From Flavobacteriia bacterium (GTDB lineage: Bacteria > Bacteroidota > Bacteroidia > Flavobacteriales_D > Crocinitomicaceae), in NCBI GenBank assembly GCA_947450325.1, contig CANFUT010000012.1:1-64000 (forward strand): a DNA stretch of 64,000 bases, given 5' to 3'. This document shows, piece by piece, positions 15,366 through 24,119 of the stretch; positions within the stretch are counted from its first letter, which is position 1; each line of letters begins with the position of its first letter. The notes below the pieces were generated by a model. That model ran no database searches. It saw only the letters and a list, made by a program, of their open reading frames with translations, and was not told the DNA's origin. A program made the translations under genes and the position numbers.

Positions 15366-18200
15366 TTACAATTTTCTTGCAACTTCCACTTCCTCGAAAG
15401 CTTCCACTACATCGCCAATTTTAATGTCGTTGTATTTGTCAATGTTCAAACCACATTCATATCCTCGTTTCACTTCTTTTTGATCGTCTTTGAAACGTTT
15501 CAATGAACCCAATGTTCCTGTGTGTACCACAATTCCATCGCGGATCACGCGGATTTTCGAATTTCTCTTGATAATACCGTCCAATACGAAACATCCTGCG
15601 ATGGTTCCCACTTTGGTGATATCGAAAGTTTCGCGAATTTCTGCCGAACCAGTGATTTCTTCCAAAATGTCAGGTGAAAGCATTCCTTCCATCGCCGCTT
15701 TGATCTCTTCAATCGCTTTGTAGATAATAGAATACAAACGGATATCGATTTGTTCTGCTTCAGCCAATTTACGCGCTGCAACAGATGGACGCACCTGGAA
15801 TCCAACGATAATTGCATCCGAAGCTGACGCCAAGTTGATATCTGCTTCTGTGATTGCTCCAACGCCTTTGTGAACGATTTTTACTGCAATAGATTCAGTT
15901 GACAAGTTCAACAATGCATCTGACAATGCCTCGATAGAACCATCCACGTCACCTTTCACAATCAAGTTCAATTCTTTGAAATCACCAATCGCCAAACGAC
16001 GACCAATTTCATCCAATGTAATGTGTTTCGTTGTACGCAAACCTTGCTCTCTGTACAATTGCTCTCTTTTGGTTGCAATTGTTCTCGCTTCACGCTCGTC
16101 ATCCAATACGTGGAATTTATCTCCCGCGCTTGGTGCTCCGCCAATTCCTAAAATCGAAACTGGTGCTGCTGGCGTCGCTTCTTTCACTGATTTTCCGCGC
16201 TCATCATGCATTGCTCTTACACGTCCATAATGACGACCAACTAATACAACATCTCCAATTTTCAACGTTCCTTCTTCCACCAAAATGTTGGTTACATATC
16301 CTTTTCCTTTATCCAAAGAAGATTCAATTACTGTACCCAATGCATTTTTGTTTGGATTGGCACGCAAATTCAAGATTTCTGCTTCCAACAATACTTTTTC
16401 AAGCAATTCATCCAAATGCAATCCTTTCTTCGCAGAAATTTCTTGACATTGGAAAGGTCCGCCCCACTCTTCTACCAAGATATTCATGGCAGAAAGTTGT
16501 TCGCGTATTTTGTCCGGATTTGCTCCGTCTTTATCAATTTTATTGATGGCAAAAACCATCGGTACGCCTGCTGCTTGCGCGTGAGAAATTGCTTCTTTCG
16601 TTTGAGGCATCACGTCGTCGTCCGCCGCTACAATGATAATTGCAACGTCAGTTACTTGTGCACCACGAGCACGCATCGCTGTAAAGGCTTCGTGACCTGG
16701 TGTATCCAAGAAAGTCATTTTTCTTCCGTCTGGCAAAGTCAATGAATATGCACCAATGTGTTGCGTGATTCCTCCTGCTTCGCTCGATGTTACATCTGCA
16801 TTTCGGATTTTATCCAACAAAGATGTTTTACCGTGGTCAACGTGTCCCATCACAGTAATGATTGGCGGACGTGGAATCAAGTCTTCTTCTTTGTCTTCAA
16901 CTAAATTGATACTTTCTTGTACTTCAGCGCTTACGAATTCAGTTTCAAAACCAAATTCTTCTGCCACAATTTGAATCGTTTCCGCATCCAAACGTTGGTT
17001 GATTGATGCAAAAATTCCGAGTGACATACAAGCAGAAATTACTTGTGTTGGTCCTACGTTCATCATCGAAGCCAATTCATAAACCGTAACGAATTCTGTC
17101 AACTTGATGATTTTTTCTTGCATTTCGGCTTCCATAGCCTCTTGCTCTCTTCTTTGAGCAAAAGTGTCTCTTTTAGCACGTCTATTTTTAGAACCTTTAG
17201 ATTTTCCTCCTTTGTTAGAAAGTCTTGCTAAAGTATCCTTGATTTCTTTTTGAATGTCTTTTTCAGTCGCAGCCGCTGGTTTTGCAAATCCTCCTGCACC
17301 TCCAGTTCCACTTGGTTTGTGATTTCCTAAGTGTTTTCTGATTTTTGGCGCTGGCGTTCCACCTTTCGGATCGTTTGCCGCTGGCGTTGCGTTTCCTTGT
17401 TTTGTTGGATCAACTTTCTTGATGCGCTTGCGTTTTTTACGCGGTTCATCAGGTCTTCCAGATCCTGGAGTTTTTGGTCTTTCAACTGGAAGTTCAATTT
17501 TTCCTAAAACGGTTGGTCCAGAAAGTACTTTACGTTCCACACGAATCGTTTCGATTTCTCTCGGTGGTTCTGGAGTAACTTCTTCTTTTTCAACAACAGG
17601 TGGTTTAACCGCTACTGGAGCTGCTGCAGGCTTAGCCGGTGCCTTTGGCGCTTCGTATTTTGGTTTAACGTAATCCTGTTTTTTCTTTTTGTCTGGGCGT
17701 GTTTTTGAATTGATTTTATCCAAATCAATTTTACCCAAAACTTGTACTTGCACGTCTCCGCCACCCAATGTTTTCGCACCTTCTTCCATTGCTGGTTCTT
17801 GCGAAACTGGTTCTGGAGCTGCAGGTGCAACTTCTTCTTTAGGAGCTTCCACAACAACGGGAGCTTCTACTTTTGGAGCCACAGGTTTTTCTTTGACTTG
17901 GTTCAACATCGAAATATCGAAATCGTCTTCGTCGTCTTGTGGTTTTTCATCTACTTTAGGGTCGCGCAGACTTACAGTTTCACGTTTTTCACGTTTCACT
18001 GAAGTGAGCTTCGATTGCTCCTTTAATGTTTGATCATCGGCAAATTGCTGACGCAATAATTCGTAGTTTCCATCCTCGAGTTTCGAATTAGGATTTACAT
18101 CCTGCTTGATTCCCTTAGAGTTCAAAAAGTCAATCAATGTAGAAACTCCTACATTCAATTCACCTGCTACTCTGCCTAATCTATGTGTTTTTCCGGCCAT
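15366..18200 (-). CDS. infB: Translation initiation factor IF-2
   Basis: The 944-residue GTPase delivers initiator tRNA to the 30S subunit and promotes subunit joining. Residues 1-55 form an IF2_N domain ([20 protein letters not shown]); residues about 60-350 are a low-complexity linker rich in P, A, K and E; a second IF2_N-like unit follows at about 370-430. The G domain starts near 445 with [13 protein letters not shown] (G1), then DTPGHEAFT (G3) and NKIDKDGA (G4), followed by the beta-barrel and C-terminal tRNA-binding domains. Length is normal for Bacteroidota. It is the last gene of rimP-nusA-infB, 68 bases after nusA, and ends at a strong terminator. Confidence 0.98.
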   Translation of the reverse strand: MAGKTHRLGRVAGELNVGVSTLIDFLNSKGIKQDVNPNSKLEDGNYELLRQQFADDQTLKEQSKLTSVKREKRETVSLRDPKVDEKPQDDEDDFDISMLNQVKEKPVAPKVEAPVVVEAPKEEVAPAAPEPVSQEPAMEEGAKTLGGGDVQVQVLGKIDLDKINSKTRPDKKKKQDYVKPKYEAPKAPAKPAAAPVAVKPPVVEKEEVTPEPPREIETIRVERKVLSGPTVLGKIELPVERPKTPGSGRPDEPRKKRKRIKKVDPTKQGNATPAANDPKGGTPAPKIRKHLGNHKPSGTGGAGGFAKPAAATEKDIQKEIKDTLARLSNKGGKSKGSKNRRAKRDTFAQRREQEAMEAEMQEKIIKLTEFVTVYELASMMNVGPTQVISACMSLGIFASINQRLDAETIQIVAEEFGFETEFVSAEVQESINLVEDKEEDLIPRPPIITVMGHVDHGKTSLLDKIRNADVTSSEAGGITQHIGAYSLTLPDGRKMTFLDTPGHEAFTAMRARGAQVTDVAIIIVAADDDVMPQTKEAISHAQAAGVPMVFAINKIDKDGANPDKIREQLSAMNILVEEWGGPFQCQEISAKKGLHLDELLEKVLLEAEILNLRANPNKNALGTVIESSLDKGKGYVTNILVEEGTLKIGDVVLVGRHYGRVRAMHDERGKSVKEATPAAPVSILGIGGAPSAGDKFHVLDDEREARTIATKREQLYREQGLRTTKHITLDEIGRRLAIGDFKELNLIVKGDVDGSIEALSDALLNLSTESIAVKIVHKGVGAITEADINLASASDAIIVGFQVRPSVAARKLAEAEQIDIRLYSIIYKAIEEIKAAMEGMLSPDILEEITGSAEIRETFDITKVGTIAGCFVLDGIIKRNSKIRVIRDGIVVHTGTLGSLKRFKDDQKEVKRGYECGLNIDKYNDIKIGDVVEAFEEVEVARKL

Positions 18201-18268
18201 ACTTTTTATTCTCTCCTACTGTAATATTGTAGTTATTTAGTTGTTTTCGGGTAAGTTGGTTTGGTTTA

Positions 18269-19507
18269 TTAATTGTCAAATTCTGCTCTCAAAATCTTGT
18301 GAACTTCAAGCACAGTTTCTTCTTCTAAATCAGTTCTATTTACTAAATCTTCAACAGTCATTTCTAACACAGATTTAGCAGTATCGCAACCAACAGCTTT
18401 CAATTCATCTAGAATCCAGCCATCGATTTCATCTGCGAAGTCTTCCAAATCAACATCATCAACATCAACTTCTCCGTCTCTGTAAACATCGATTTCGTAT
18501 CCTGTCAATTTAGTAGCCAATTTGATATTGTTTCCTCCTTTACCAATTGCCAAAGAAACTTGGTCTGGTTTCAAGAAAACTTTCGCTCTTTTATCTTCTT
18601 CTAAAATTTCGATTGAAGTAATTTTTGCTGGAGAAAGTGCTCTTTGAATAAACAATTGAGAATTCGAAGTAAAGTTGATTACATCGATATTTTCATTGCG
18701 CAATTCGCGAACGATTCCGTGAATACGAGATCCTTTCATTCCAACGCAAGCTCCAACTGGATCGATGCGGTCGTCGTAAGATTCAACAGCAACTTTTGCT
18801 CTTTCTCCTGGTTCACGAACGATGCGTTTGATGGTAATTAAACCGTCAAAAACTTCAGGAACTTCCAATTCGAACAAACGCTCCAAAAATTCTGGTGCTG
18901 TACGAGAAAGAATAATCACTGGACTGCTGTTACGCATATCTACTTTCGCAACCACTGCGCGAATAGATTCTCCTTTTTTGAAATAGTCAGAAGGAATTTG
19001 TTCTGATTTAGGCAAGATCAACTCATTCCCTTCATCATCCAATACCATGATTTCTTTCTTCCAAACTTGGTAAACCTCACCAGTCATGATTTCACCAATA
19101 CGCTCTTTGTAAACTTTGTAAAGGTTGTCTTTCTCCAATTCCAAGATTCTTGAAATCAAGTTTTGACGCAATGACAAAATGTTTCTTCTTCCGAAATCAG
19201 CAAATTTGAACTCTTCAGATACTTCTTCTCCTACTTCAAAATCAGGCTCAATTTTAATAGCATCAGAATACGCAATCTCTGTGTATTCATCTTCCACTTC
19301 ACCGTCCATTACAATTTCTTTGTTCACAAAGATTTGAACGTCACCTTTTTCGATGTTTACAATAACATCAATATGTTCATCGGTATTGAATTTCTTTTTT
19401 AACATCGCACGGAAAACATCTTCCAACACGTGTTGCATCGTTTGTTTATCGATGCTTTTTAATTCTTTAAATTCCGAAAACGAATCAACTAATTCTAAGC
19501 TATTCAT
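18269..19507 (-). CDS. nusA: Transcription termination/antitermination factor NusA
   Basis: The 412-residue protein binds RNA polymerase and nascent RNA to control pausing and termination. It has the N-terminal polymerase-binding domain (to about 125), an S1 domain (GEVYQVWKKEIMVLD region, about 130-200) and two KH domains (DPVGACVGMKGSRIHGIVRE and VSLAIGKGGNNIKLATKLTG). The C-terminal region (about 355-412) is a single short HhH-like helical segment, shorter than in Escherichia coli, as is usual in this phylum. It follows rimP after 7 bases and precedes infB by 68 bases. Confidence 0.97.
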   Translation of the reverse strand: MNSLELVDSFSEFKELKSIDKQTMQHVLEDVFRAMLKKKFNTDEHIDVIVNIEKGDVQIFVNKEIVMDGEVEDEYTEIAYSDAIKIEPDFEVGEEVSEEFKFADFGRRNILSLRQNLISRILELEKDNLYKVYKERIGEIMTGEVYQVWKKEIMVLDDEGNELILPKSEQIPSDYFKKGESIRAVVAKVDMRNSSPVIILSRTAPEFLERLFELEVPEVFDGLITIKRIVREPGERAKVAVESYDDRIDPVGACVGMKGSRIHGIVRELRNENIDVINFTSNSQLFIQRALSPAKITSIEILEEDKRAKVFLKPDQVSLAIGKGGNNIKLATKLTGYEIDVYRDGEVDVDDVDLEDFADEIDGWILDELKAVGCDTAKSVLEMTVEDLVNRTDLEEETVLEVHKILRAEFDN

Positions 19508-19514
19508 TGCTTAC

Positions 19515-19991
19515 TTATTTAAATGAGATAACAATTTTTGTTTCTTTTATTTCTGACATTGGAAGTGTTTCCTCTTCAACAATGGTCTCTTTCTTCTTTT
19601 TGCCTTCAGGTTTTTCTTGTCGCGTCGTTTCCAAAACCAGACTTTCGTTGCTCGCTTCTTTCAAAATTCCTGCTTTTTTTGTTCCGTTGACAAGTACGAT
19701 TTCTACTTCTCGACCAACATTTTTCAGAAATTGTGGCAAAACGCGCAATGGTTTATCCAATCCTGCAGAAGAAACATGGAGTTCAAAATCTTCCTCTTCT
19801 CTGTCCAAATTGTGCTCAACATTTCGTGAAACAGACACACAATCTTCAATCGCAACGTTTCCGTTTTCTTTGTCAATCTCAAGGTTAATAACCATTGATT
19901 TTGAAATAGATACATCTACGATAAACAAACCTCTGTCGAGTTCGTCTATGCGCTCTTGTGCCAATTTTACTACGAGTTCTTTATTAATCAT
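19515..19991 (-). CDS. rimP: Ribosome maturation factor RimP
   Basis: The 158-residue protein assists late assembly of the 30S subunit. Motifs of the family are visible: INLEIDKENGNVAIEDCVSV, then EEDFELHVSSAGLDKPL (the VSSPG-like motif with Ala for Pro) and the C-terminal SH3-like barrel. It heads the rimP-nusA-infB operon, an order conserved across bacteria. Its leader carries a strong promoter (-7 at 20060-20053) and a terminator-like hairpin (20005-20025) 13 bases before the ATG. Confidence 0.95.
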   Translation of the reverse strand: MINKELVVKLAQERIDELDRGLFIVDVSISKSMVINLEIDKENGNVAIEDCVSVSRNVEHNLDREEEDFELHVSSAGLDKPLRVLPQFLKNVGREVEIVLVNGTKKAGILKEASNESLVLETTRQEKPEGKKKKETIVEEETLPMSEIKETKIVISFK

Positions 19992-19999
19992 TTGGATAG

Positions 20000-20025
20000 A
20001 AAAAGAGGGGACTTTATATCCCCTC
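20000..20025 (-). promoter_or_regulatory. Terminator-like leader hairpin before rimP (candidate attenuator)
   Basis: On the minus strand GAGGGGA and TCCCCTC form a perfect 7-bp GC-rich stem with a 7-base loop, followed by TTTTT. It lies between the promoter (20053-20084) and the rimP start codon (19991), so transcripts from that promoter must cross it. This is the form of an intrinsic terminator placed in a leader. In other bacteria NusA autoregulates this operon; attenuation here is an inference. Confidence 0.6.
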
Positions 20026-20052
20026 GCTCTTTTATTGTTCCTAAATACGCGT

Positions 20053-20084
20053 CAAAGATATGCTTTTTTTCTGAATTGACCAAA
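20053..20084 (-). promoter_or_regulatory. Promoter of rimP-nusA-infB
   Basis: On the minus strand TTTG (20084-20081), a 20-base spacer and TATCTTTG (20060-20053) give a complete match to the Bacteroidota primary-sigma promoter. The leader to the rimP ATG would be about 55 bases long. Confidence 0.75.
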
Positions 20085-20111
20085 TATTTGAATAAGACTC
20101 GCTTTGCCATT

Positions 20112-20290
20112 AGATATTCGTAATAGACTTTAAGATGTTAGGATTTTAGGACGTTAAGACTTTTTAATTTTCTAAGGGTTCTCATGTTTTCTAAAAGTAG
20201 CAAAAATCGCGGTTTATTGTTTTCTATTTTTCTACAAGCCGAACCAGTCTTAATATCATAAAATCTTACTATCCTAACATCTTAATATCT
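20112..20290. repeat. Long imperfect inverted repeat (MITE-like or folded RNA)
   Basis: The ends are AGATATT (20112-20118) and AATATCT (20284-20290). Inside lie the perfect 14-base arms TAAGATGTTAGGAT (20131-20144) and ATCCTAACATCTTA (20271-20284) and the 8-base arms TTAAGACT (20154-20161) and AGTCTTAA (20246-20253). No reading frame is present. The element abuts the stop codon of the TPR regulator gene and lies just upstream of the rimP promoter. Confidence 0.6.
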
Positions 20291-21990
20291 CACCCTCGCT
20301 CGCTAACCAACTTCTGCTCACTGTAAACTATAAATTGCTCAACAGAAAGTCCGGTGATTTCTTTGAAATGTTTTTGAAGTTCTCTTTCGTTTTTGAACGG
20401 ATAGTCCGCAATGAGGTTTTGTATGGAAATGTTTTTGCCTTTTTTGATAATTTTCTTGCAAATTTCATCGATGAAGTAATGATTTAAAAATTGCGTGAAA
20501 TCTTTATTCCCAAACAGCGAAATGGCTTTGGCAATGTCACTTTCTTCAGCAACCAATGATTCACTAATTTCTTTGATGGTGATTTCATCAATATTTCTTT
20601 GTTCCTTGATAAAAACCAAGATTTGATTGAAAAGAGAAAATAAGAATTTATTTCTGGATTGTAAGTCGACAATCGACTCGTTAATCAGCGTATCTTGCGT
20701 GGTGTGCTCCACAATGTTCTCAAACAGCGATTTGGTGTATTTTCTGATTCTCAAATACATGACCAATAAAATACCCAAGATAATTATAAAACCTAAAATC
20801 ACAAAAATCGAAATAGTCAATTCAAATTTCTTTTCATTTAAATCTTTTTCCTGATTTTTAATTTTTTGGTTGATTACTTCAAATTGATACAACTCTCTCA
20901 ATTCATCAACACGTGCATAAGATTGCAATTGGGTATTCAAGGTTTCTTCTTTGTCTGCTTTTTCTTTGATTTTTGAATACTTTTCGTATTCGCCCGACTT
21001 GGCGTATAAATTCAAAAAAGCAGCATAAATAAACTCCATATTTTCCTTTGCTCCTGAAATTTGACAAAGATGTAAAGCCGATTTTAAATTCGCTTCAGCA
21101 TCTGTAAAATGATTTTTCTCAATTTGAATTTCAGCATCTTGAACATAAATTTTAACTGCTAACTCTTCCTTGAAATCAAATTTATCAATAATCGCTTTTG
21201 CCTTCTGAATATAAATTTCTGCTTTTTCAGGCTCTTCATTCAACAAATGATTCACAGATAAATTGTAGTAACATGCTGCGATTTTAAATTCATTTTTCAA
21301 AGAAATATAAAGCGTCAATGCTTTATTTGAATACAAAATAGATTCTTCATATCGATGAAAATCAGTAGAAATAAAAGATAAATTCTCATAACACAATGCC
21401 ATGTTCGACTTGTCTTTTTGCCTTTCAAAATATTTGATTGATTGGTCAATATCGTACAATGCTAAATTGTATTTTTTGGCTTTAGCATTTAACAATCCGA
21501 GATTAATCATCGATTCATAAATACTAGTTGAATCTTTTAACGTCTTCGCGATTTTCAAAGATTCATTGTATGCCGTAATTGCTTTTGGCAAGATGTTTTG
21601 AATCTCATAGTTTATTCCAATGTTGTTTAAACACGCTTCTTTGAAACTTAAGTTTTGATTTGCAAATTCAGAATGTAAAGCCGCTGAATAATATTTGTTT
21701 GAAATATAATATACTGATCTATAATAGTGGATCAATCCTAACAAATAGTTTGATCTTGCAATGATTTCTTTATCTCCACTCGTAATTCCTTCGTCTAAAA
21801 ATTTTTCGCTTAATTTTTCAGCAACATTGATTTTATCCGGAATTAATGCCTTAATTTGATTTGATTTCAATTCAGCTTTGGTGGGTTTTTGTGCGTACAA
21901 AAAGTTGAATCCAAAAAAAATGAAGCTCAAAAATAAAATTGATTTTAAACGAAAAAGAAAGCTATGAAAATGGATGCTGTAAAAATGCAT
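20290..21990 (-). CDS. TPR-repeat membrane regulator with AraC-like C-terminus
   Basis: The 566-residue protein begins with a signal/anchor segment (LFLSFIFFGFNFLYAQ). Residues about 55-350 are tetratricopeptide repeats (for example ACLNNIGINYEIQNILPKAI and ACYYNLSVNHLLNEEPEKAE). A single transmembrane segment (about 395-415, FVILGFIIILGILLVMYLRI) follows, and the C-terminal 90 residues resemble a degenerate AraC-type helix-turn-helix (NERELQKHFKEITGLSVEQF). TPRs would sense outside the membrane and the HTH act inside. This layout is a known Bacteroidota regulator type; the signal and targets are unknown. It is divergent from the sirtuin gene at 22217. Confidence 0.85.
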   Translation of the reverse strand: MHFYSIHFHSFLFRLKSILFLSFIFFGFNFLYAQKPTKAELKSNQIKALIPDKINVAEKLSEKFLDEGITSGDKEIIARSNYLLGLIHYYRSVYYISNKYYSAALHSEFANQNLSFKEACLNNIGINYEIQNILPKAITAYNESLKIAKTLKDSTSIYESMINLGLLNAKAKKYNLALYDIDQSIKYFERQKDKSNMALCYENLSFISTDFHRYEESILYSNKALTLYISLKNEFKIAACYYNLSVNHLLNEEPEKAEIYIQKAKAIIDKFDFKEELAVKIYVQDAEIQIEKNHFTDAEANLKSALHLCQISGAKENMEFIYAAFLNLYAKSGEYEKYSKIKEKADKEETLNTQLQSYARVDELRELYQFEVINQKIKNQEKDLNEKKFELTISIFVILGFIIILGILLVMYLRIRKYTKSLFENIVEHTTQDTLINESIVDLQSRNKFLFSLFNQILVFIKEQRNIDEITIKEISESLVAEESDIAKAISLFGNKDFTQFLNHYFIDEICKKIIKKGKNISIQNLIADYPFKNERELQKHFKEITGLSVEQFIVYSEQKLVSERG

Positions 21991-22216
21991 TGACTCTGTA
22001 AGTTTATTGACACTAAATTAACCTATTAATTTCAAATGCTTCAACATTTTATGGTTAAAATATTGCTGAAACGTTAAAATGTACACATCGGTTGTAGTAT
22101 TAAACTTTGCAGGCCAAAACTAAGATATTAATTTATACTATTGCCCATTTTATACATGAAAAAGTTCATTTCTTTTTTAAATTATTAATTTCAAAGCATC
22201 TAAAAATTTACCATAA

Positions 22217-22912
22217 ATGAAACACATTGTCGTTTTGTCGGGAGCAGGAATCAGCGCTGAAAGTGGAATTCAAACTTTTCGCGATTCAAATGGACTTTGG
22301 GAAAATTACGCCATTGAAGATGTTGCTACGCCGCAAGCTTGGGGAAAAAATCCTGCTTTGGTTCAGGAATTTTACAATCTGCGAAGAAAAGCTGTTGTTG
22401 ACGCCAATCCCAATGAAGCCCATTTGTATTTTGCTGCACTTGAAAAAAAGTATAAAATCACCATCATTACGCAAAACATAGACGATTTACATGAACGTGC
22501 AGGAAGTTCAAATGTGCTCCACCTCCACGGAAATATTCGTTTGGCAAAAAGTTCTGGTCCAAATCCAGATAAAAAATTCTATCCGATTGATGGCAGCAAA
22601 ATTAAAACGGGAGATTTATGTGAAGATGGATTTCAACTTCGTCCACATGTGGTTTGGTTTGGTGAAGCAGTTCCCGAAATTGACCGCGCAGCTGAAATTT
22701 GTAAAACCGCCGATATTTTACTTGTTGTTGGAACTTCTTTGCAGGTTTATCCAGCAGCAGGATTGGCATTCGTAACTCCTGATGAAACAATCAAAATCGT
22801 GATTGATCCAAAATGTGAAGAATTAAATGTAAATACTGATTTTATAAAATTGCCGTATTCGGCTGTAGAAGGCGTGAAAGTTTTTGATAGATTGTTGCCA
22901 AATTTTGAGTAA
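22217..22912 (+). CDS. cobB: Sir2-family NAD-dependent protein deacylase
   Basis: The 231-residue sirtuin removes acyl groups from lysines using NAD. Visible motifs are GAGISAESGIQTFRD (NAD binding, residues 9-23), TQNIDDLHERAG (85-96), the catalytic His in HLHGN (His104) and VVGTSLQVYPAAGL. Tyr53 and Arg56 (FYNLR) match the Tyr-x-x-Arg signature of class III desuccinylases/demalonylases, so acidic acyl groups are the probable substrate. The four zinc-binding cysteines of the usual small domain are missing: one Cys (in DLCEDG) remains in that region. It is a single gene divergent from the TPR regulator. Confidence 0.9.
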   Translation: MKHIVVLSGAGISAESGIQTFRDSNGLWENYAIEDVATPQAWGKNPALVQEFYNLRRKAVVDANPNEAHLYFAALEKKYKITIITQNIDDLHERAGSSNVLHLHGNIRLAKSSGPNPDKKFYPIDGSKIKTGDLCEDGFQLRPHVVWFGEAVPEIDRAAEICKTADILLVVGTSLQVYPAAGLAFVTPDETIKIVIDPKCEELNVNTDFIKLPYSAVEGVKVFDRLLPNFE

Positions 22913-22934
22913 AACTCAAGTTCGAACTGTAAAT

Positions 22935-23315
22935 TTAATTTCTAACTACAGCAGTCCAATTTTTTTTCAATTTGATTAATTCCTTCTCAAACAACATCAA
23001 TTTGACTTGCGCCTGTAAACTTTCCGCATTGTCAATAATGGAGTGATAAGCCCCTTGGATGTAACTTAAAATAGAAGAGTTCATTAAAATTTGAGAAGAT
23101 TTGACATCGAAATGGTATGATTCAAAAACATTCCTAATTTTTTGAATATCAGCAAAATCTTTGGCTGATTTTACCTTTTTTTCGGAAAGATTTAATAAAA
23201 TCGGAAGCAACTTTTCATTCAGTTCTATGAAATGACGCAAAACAATTAAAGCATCATTTACTTGTTCAATAGATGACGTCTTTAAAGAGGAAGTATGCAA
23301 AAAATCTGAATTCAT
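22935..23315 (-). CDS. Small helical protein of unknown function
   Basis: The 126-residue product has no signal peptide or membrane segment and is almost entirely predicted helix with regular leucines and lysines (ALIVLRHFIELNEKLLPILL, LMLFEKELIKLKKN). I do not recognise it. It starts with ATG at 23315 and is convergent with the sirtuin gene, from which it is separated by 22 bases. Codon use looks native. Confidence 0.6.
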   Translation of the reverse strand: MNSDFLHTSSLKTSSIEQVNDALIVLRHFIELNEKLLPILLNLSEKKVKSAKDFADIQKIRNVFESYHFDVKSSQILMNSSILSYIQGAYHSIIDNAESLQAQVKLMLFEKELIKLKKNWTAVVRN

Positions 23316-23468
23316 GCCTTTTGATTTAAGTCCAACAAATGGTAAATCCTTGAAAATTAATCTTCAATTAAACCTTAGACGAGAACTTTGTTAAAAGGTT
23401 CACAAAAATATTCAGATTTGTGTAAAGTGTACTTTTGATTGATTAAACGGAAATTTGTCGCTCTCAAA

Positions 23469-24083
23469 TCACATCAAAAATTTTATCGGAACTACGTAAT
23501 ATGATTTTACCTGTTGCCCATTAAATTTTGCCGGAATCCATTTGGGCATGTTTTGAACTAAACGCTTAGCTTCTTTGTCACAGTCAGGACAATCATTAAC
23601 GCCTCTTAAGATTACCACATTTGAAATACTTCCATCTAATCCAACTACAAATCTCAAATAACATTTCCCACCGACTTCCATTTCTGAAGTCAATTTCATG
23701 TTCTTTTCAAGGTACTCAAGAAATTTTATTTTGCCTCCTGGAAATTCTGCTGGTTCATCCAAAATCCAGAAGGGTTCGTCTTGTTCAGGGACTTCAGGAC
23801 AGAAAACAATTCCTGACGATAGAGAATCATCAACCAAAACAGGTGTTGCAGGTTCATCAAAATTTTTAGTTTGACGATATGGAAAAGGATATTTTTTTTC
23901 TTCTTTTTTCGGGTCGATTTTTGGCGCTAATTTTTCATTTTCGATTTTTAAAATGCTGGCGGTTGGCGCAACTAATTTTTCGTTTTCTAAAGCTGGTTTT
24001 TTCTCACTTAAATTTTTTGGCTCTTGTTTGCAAGCTGTCAAAAAAATCAAAATGACGAACAAAAAATAAAATGGTATTTTCAT
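23469..24083 (-). CDS. Lipoprotein with TonB-like C-terminal domain
   Basis: ATG at 24083 gives 204 residues with a lipoprotein signal peptide (FYLLFVILIF-type core and LTAC lipobox). A charged linker rich in K, E and P follows. The last 90 residues form a TonB C-terminal-like domain: AEFPGGKIKFLEYLEKNMK, CYLRFVVGLDGSISNVVILR and WIPAKFNGQQVKSYYVVPI. In Bacteroidota this domain occurs in many envelope proteins besides TonB; a role in energy transduction is not certain since the protein is a lipoprotein without the Pro-rich arm. An upstream ATG (24116) is in frame but would disrupt the signal peptide. Confidence 0.82.
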   Translation of the reverse strand: MKIPFYFLFVILIFLTACKQEPKNLSEKKPALENEKLVAPTASILKIENEKLAPKIDPKKEEKKYPFPYRQTKNFDEPATPVLVDDSLSSGIVFCPEVPEQDEPFWILDEPAEFPGGKIKFLEYLEKNMKLTSEMEVGGKCYLRFVVGLDGSISNVVILRGVNDCPDCDKEAKRLVQNMPKWIPAKFNGQQVKSYYVVPIKFLM

Positions 24084-24119
24084 AAAAATGAAATTTAAAA
24101 ATCTAGCTGAAAACACAAA

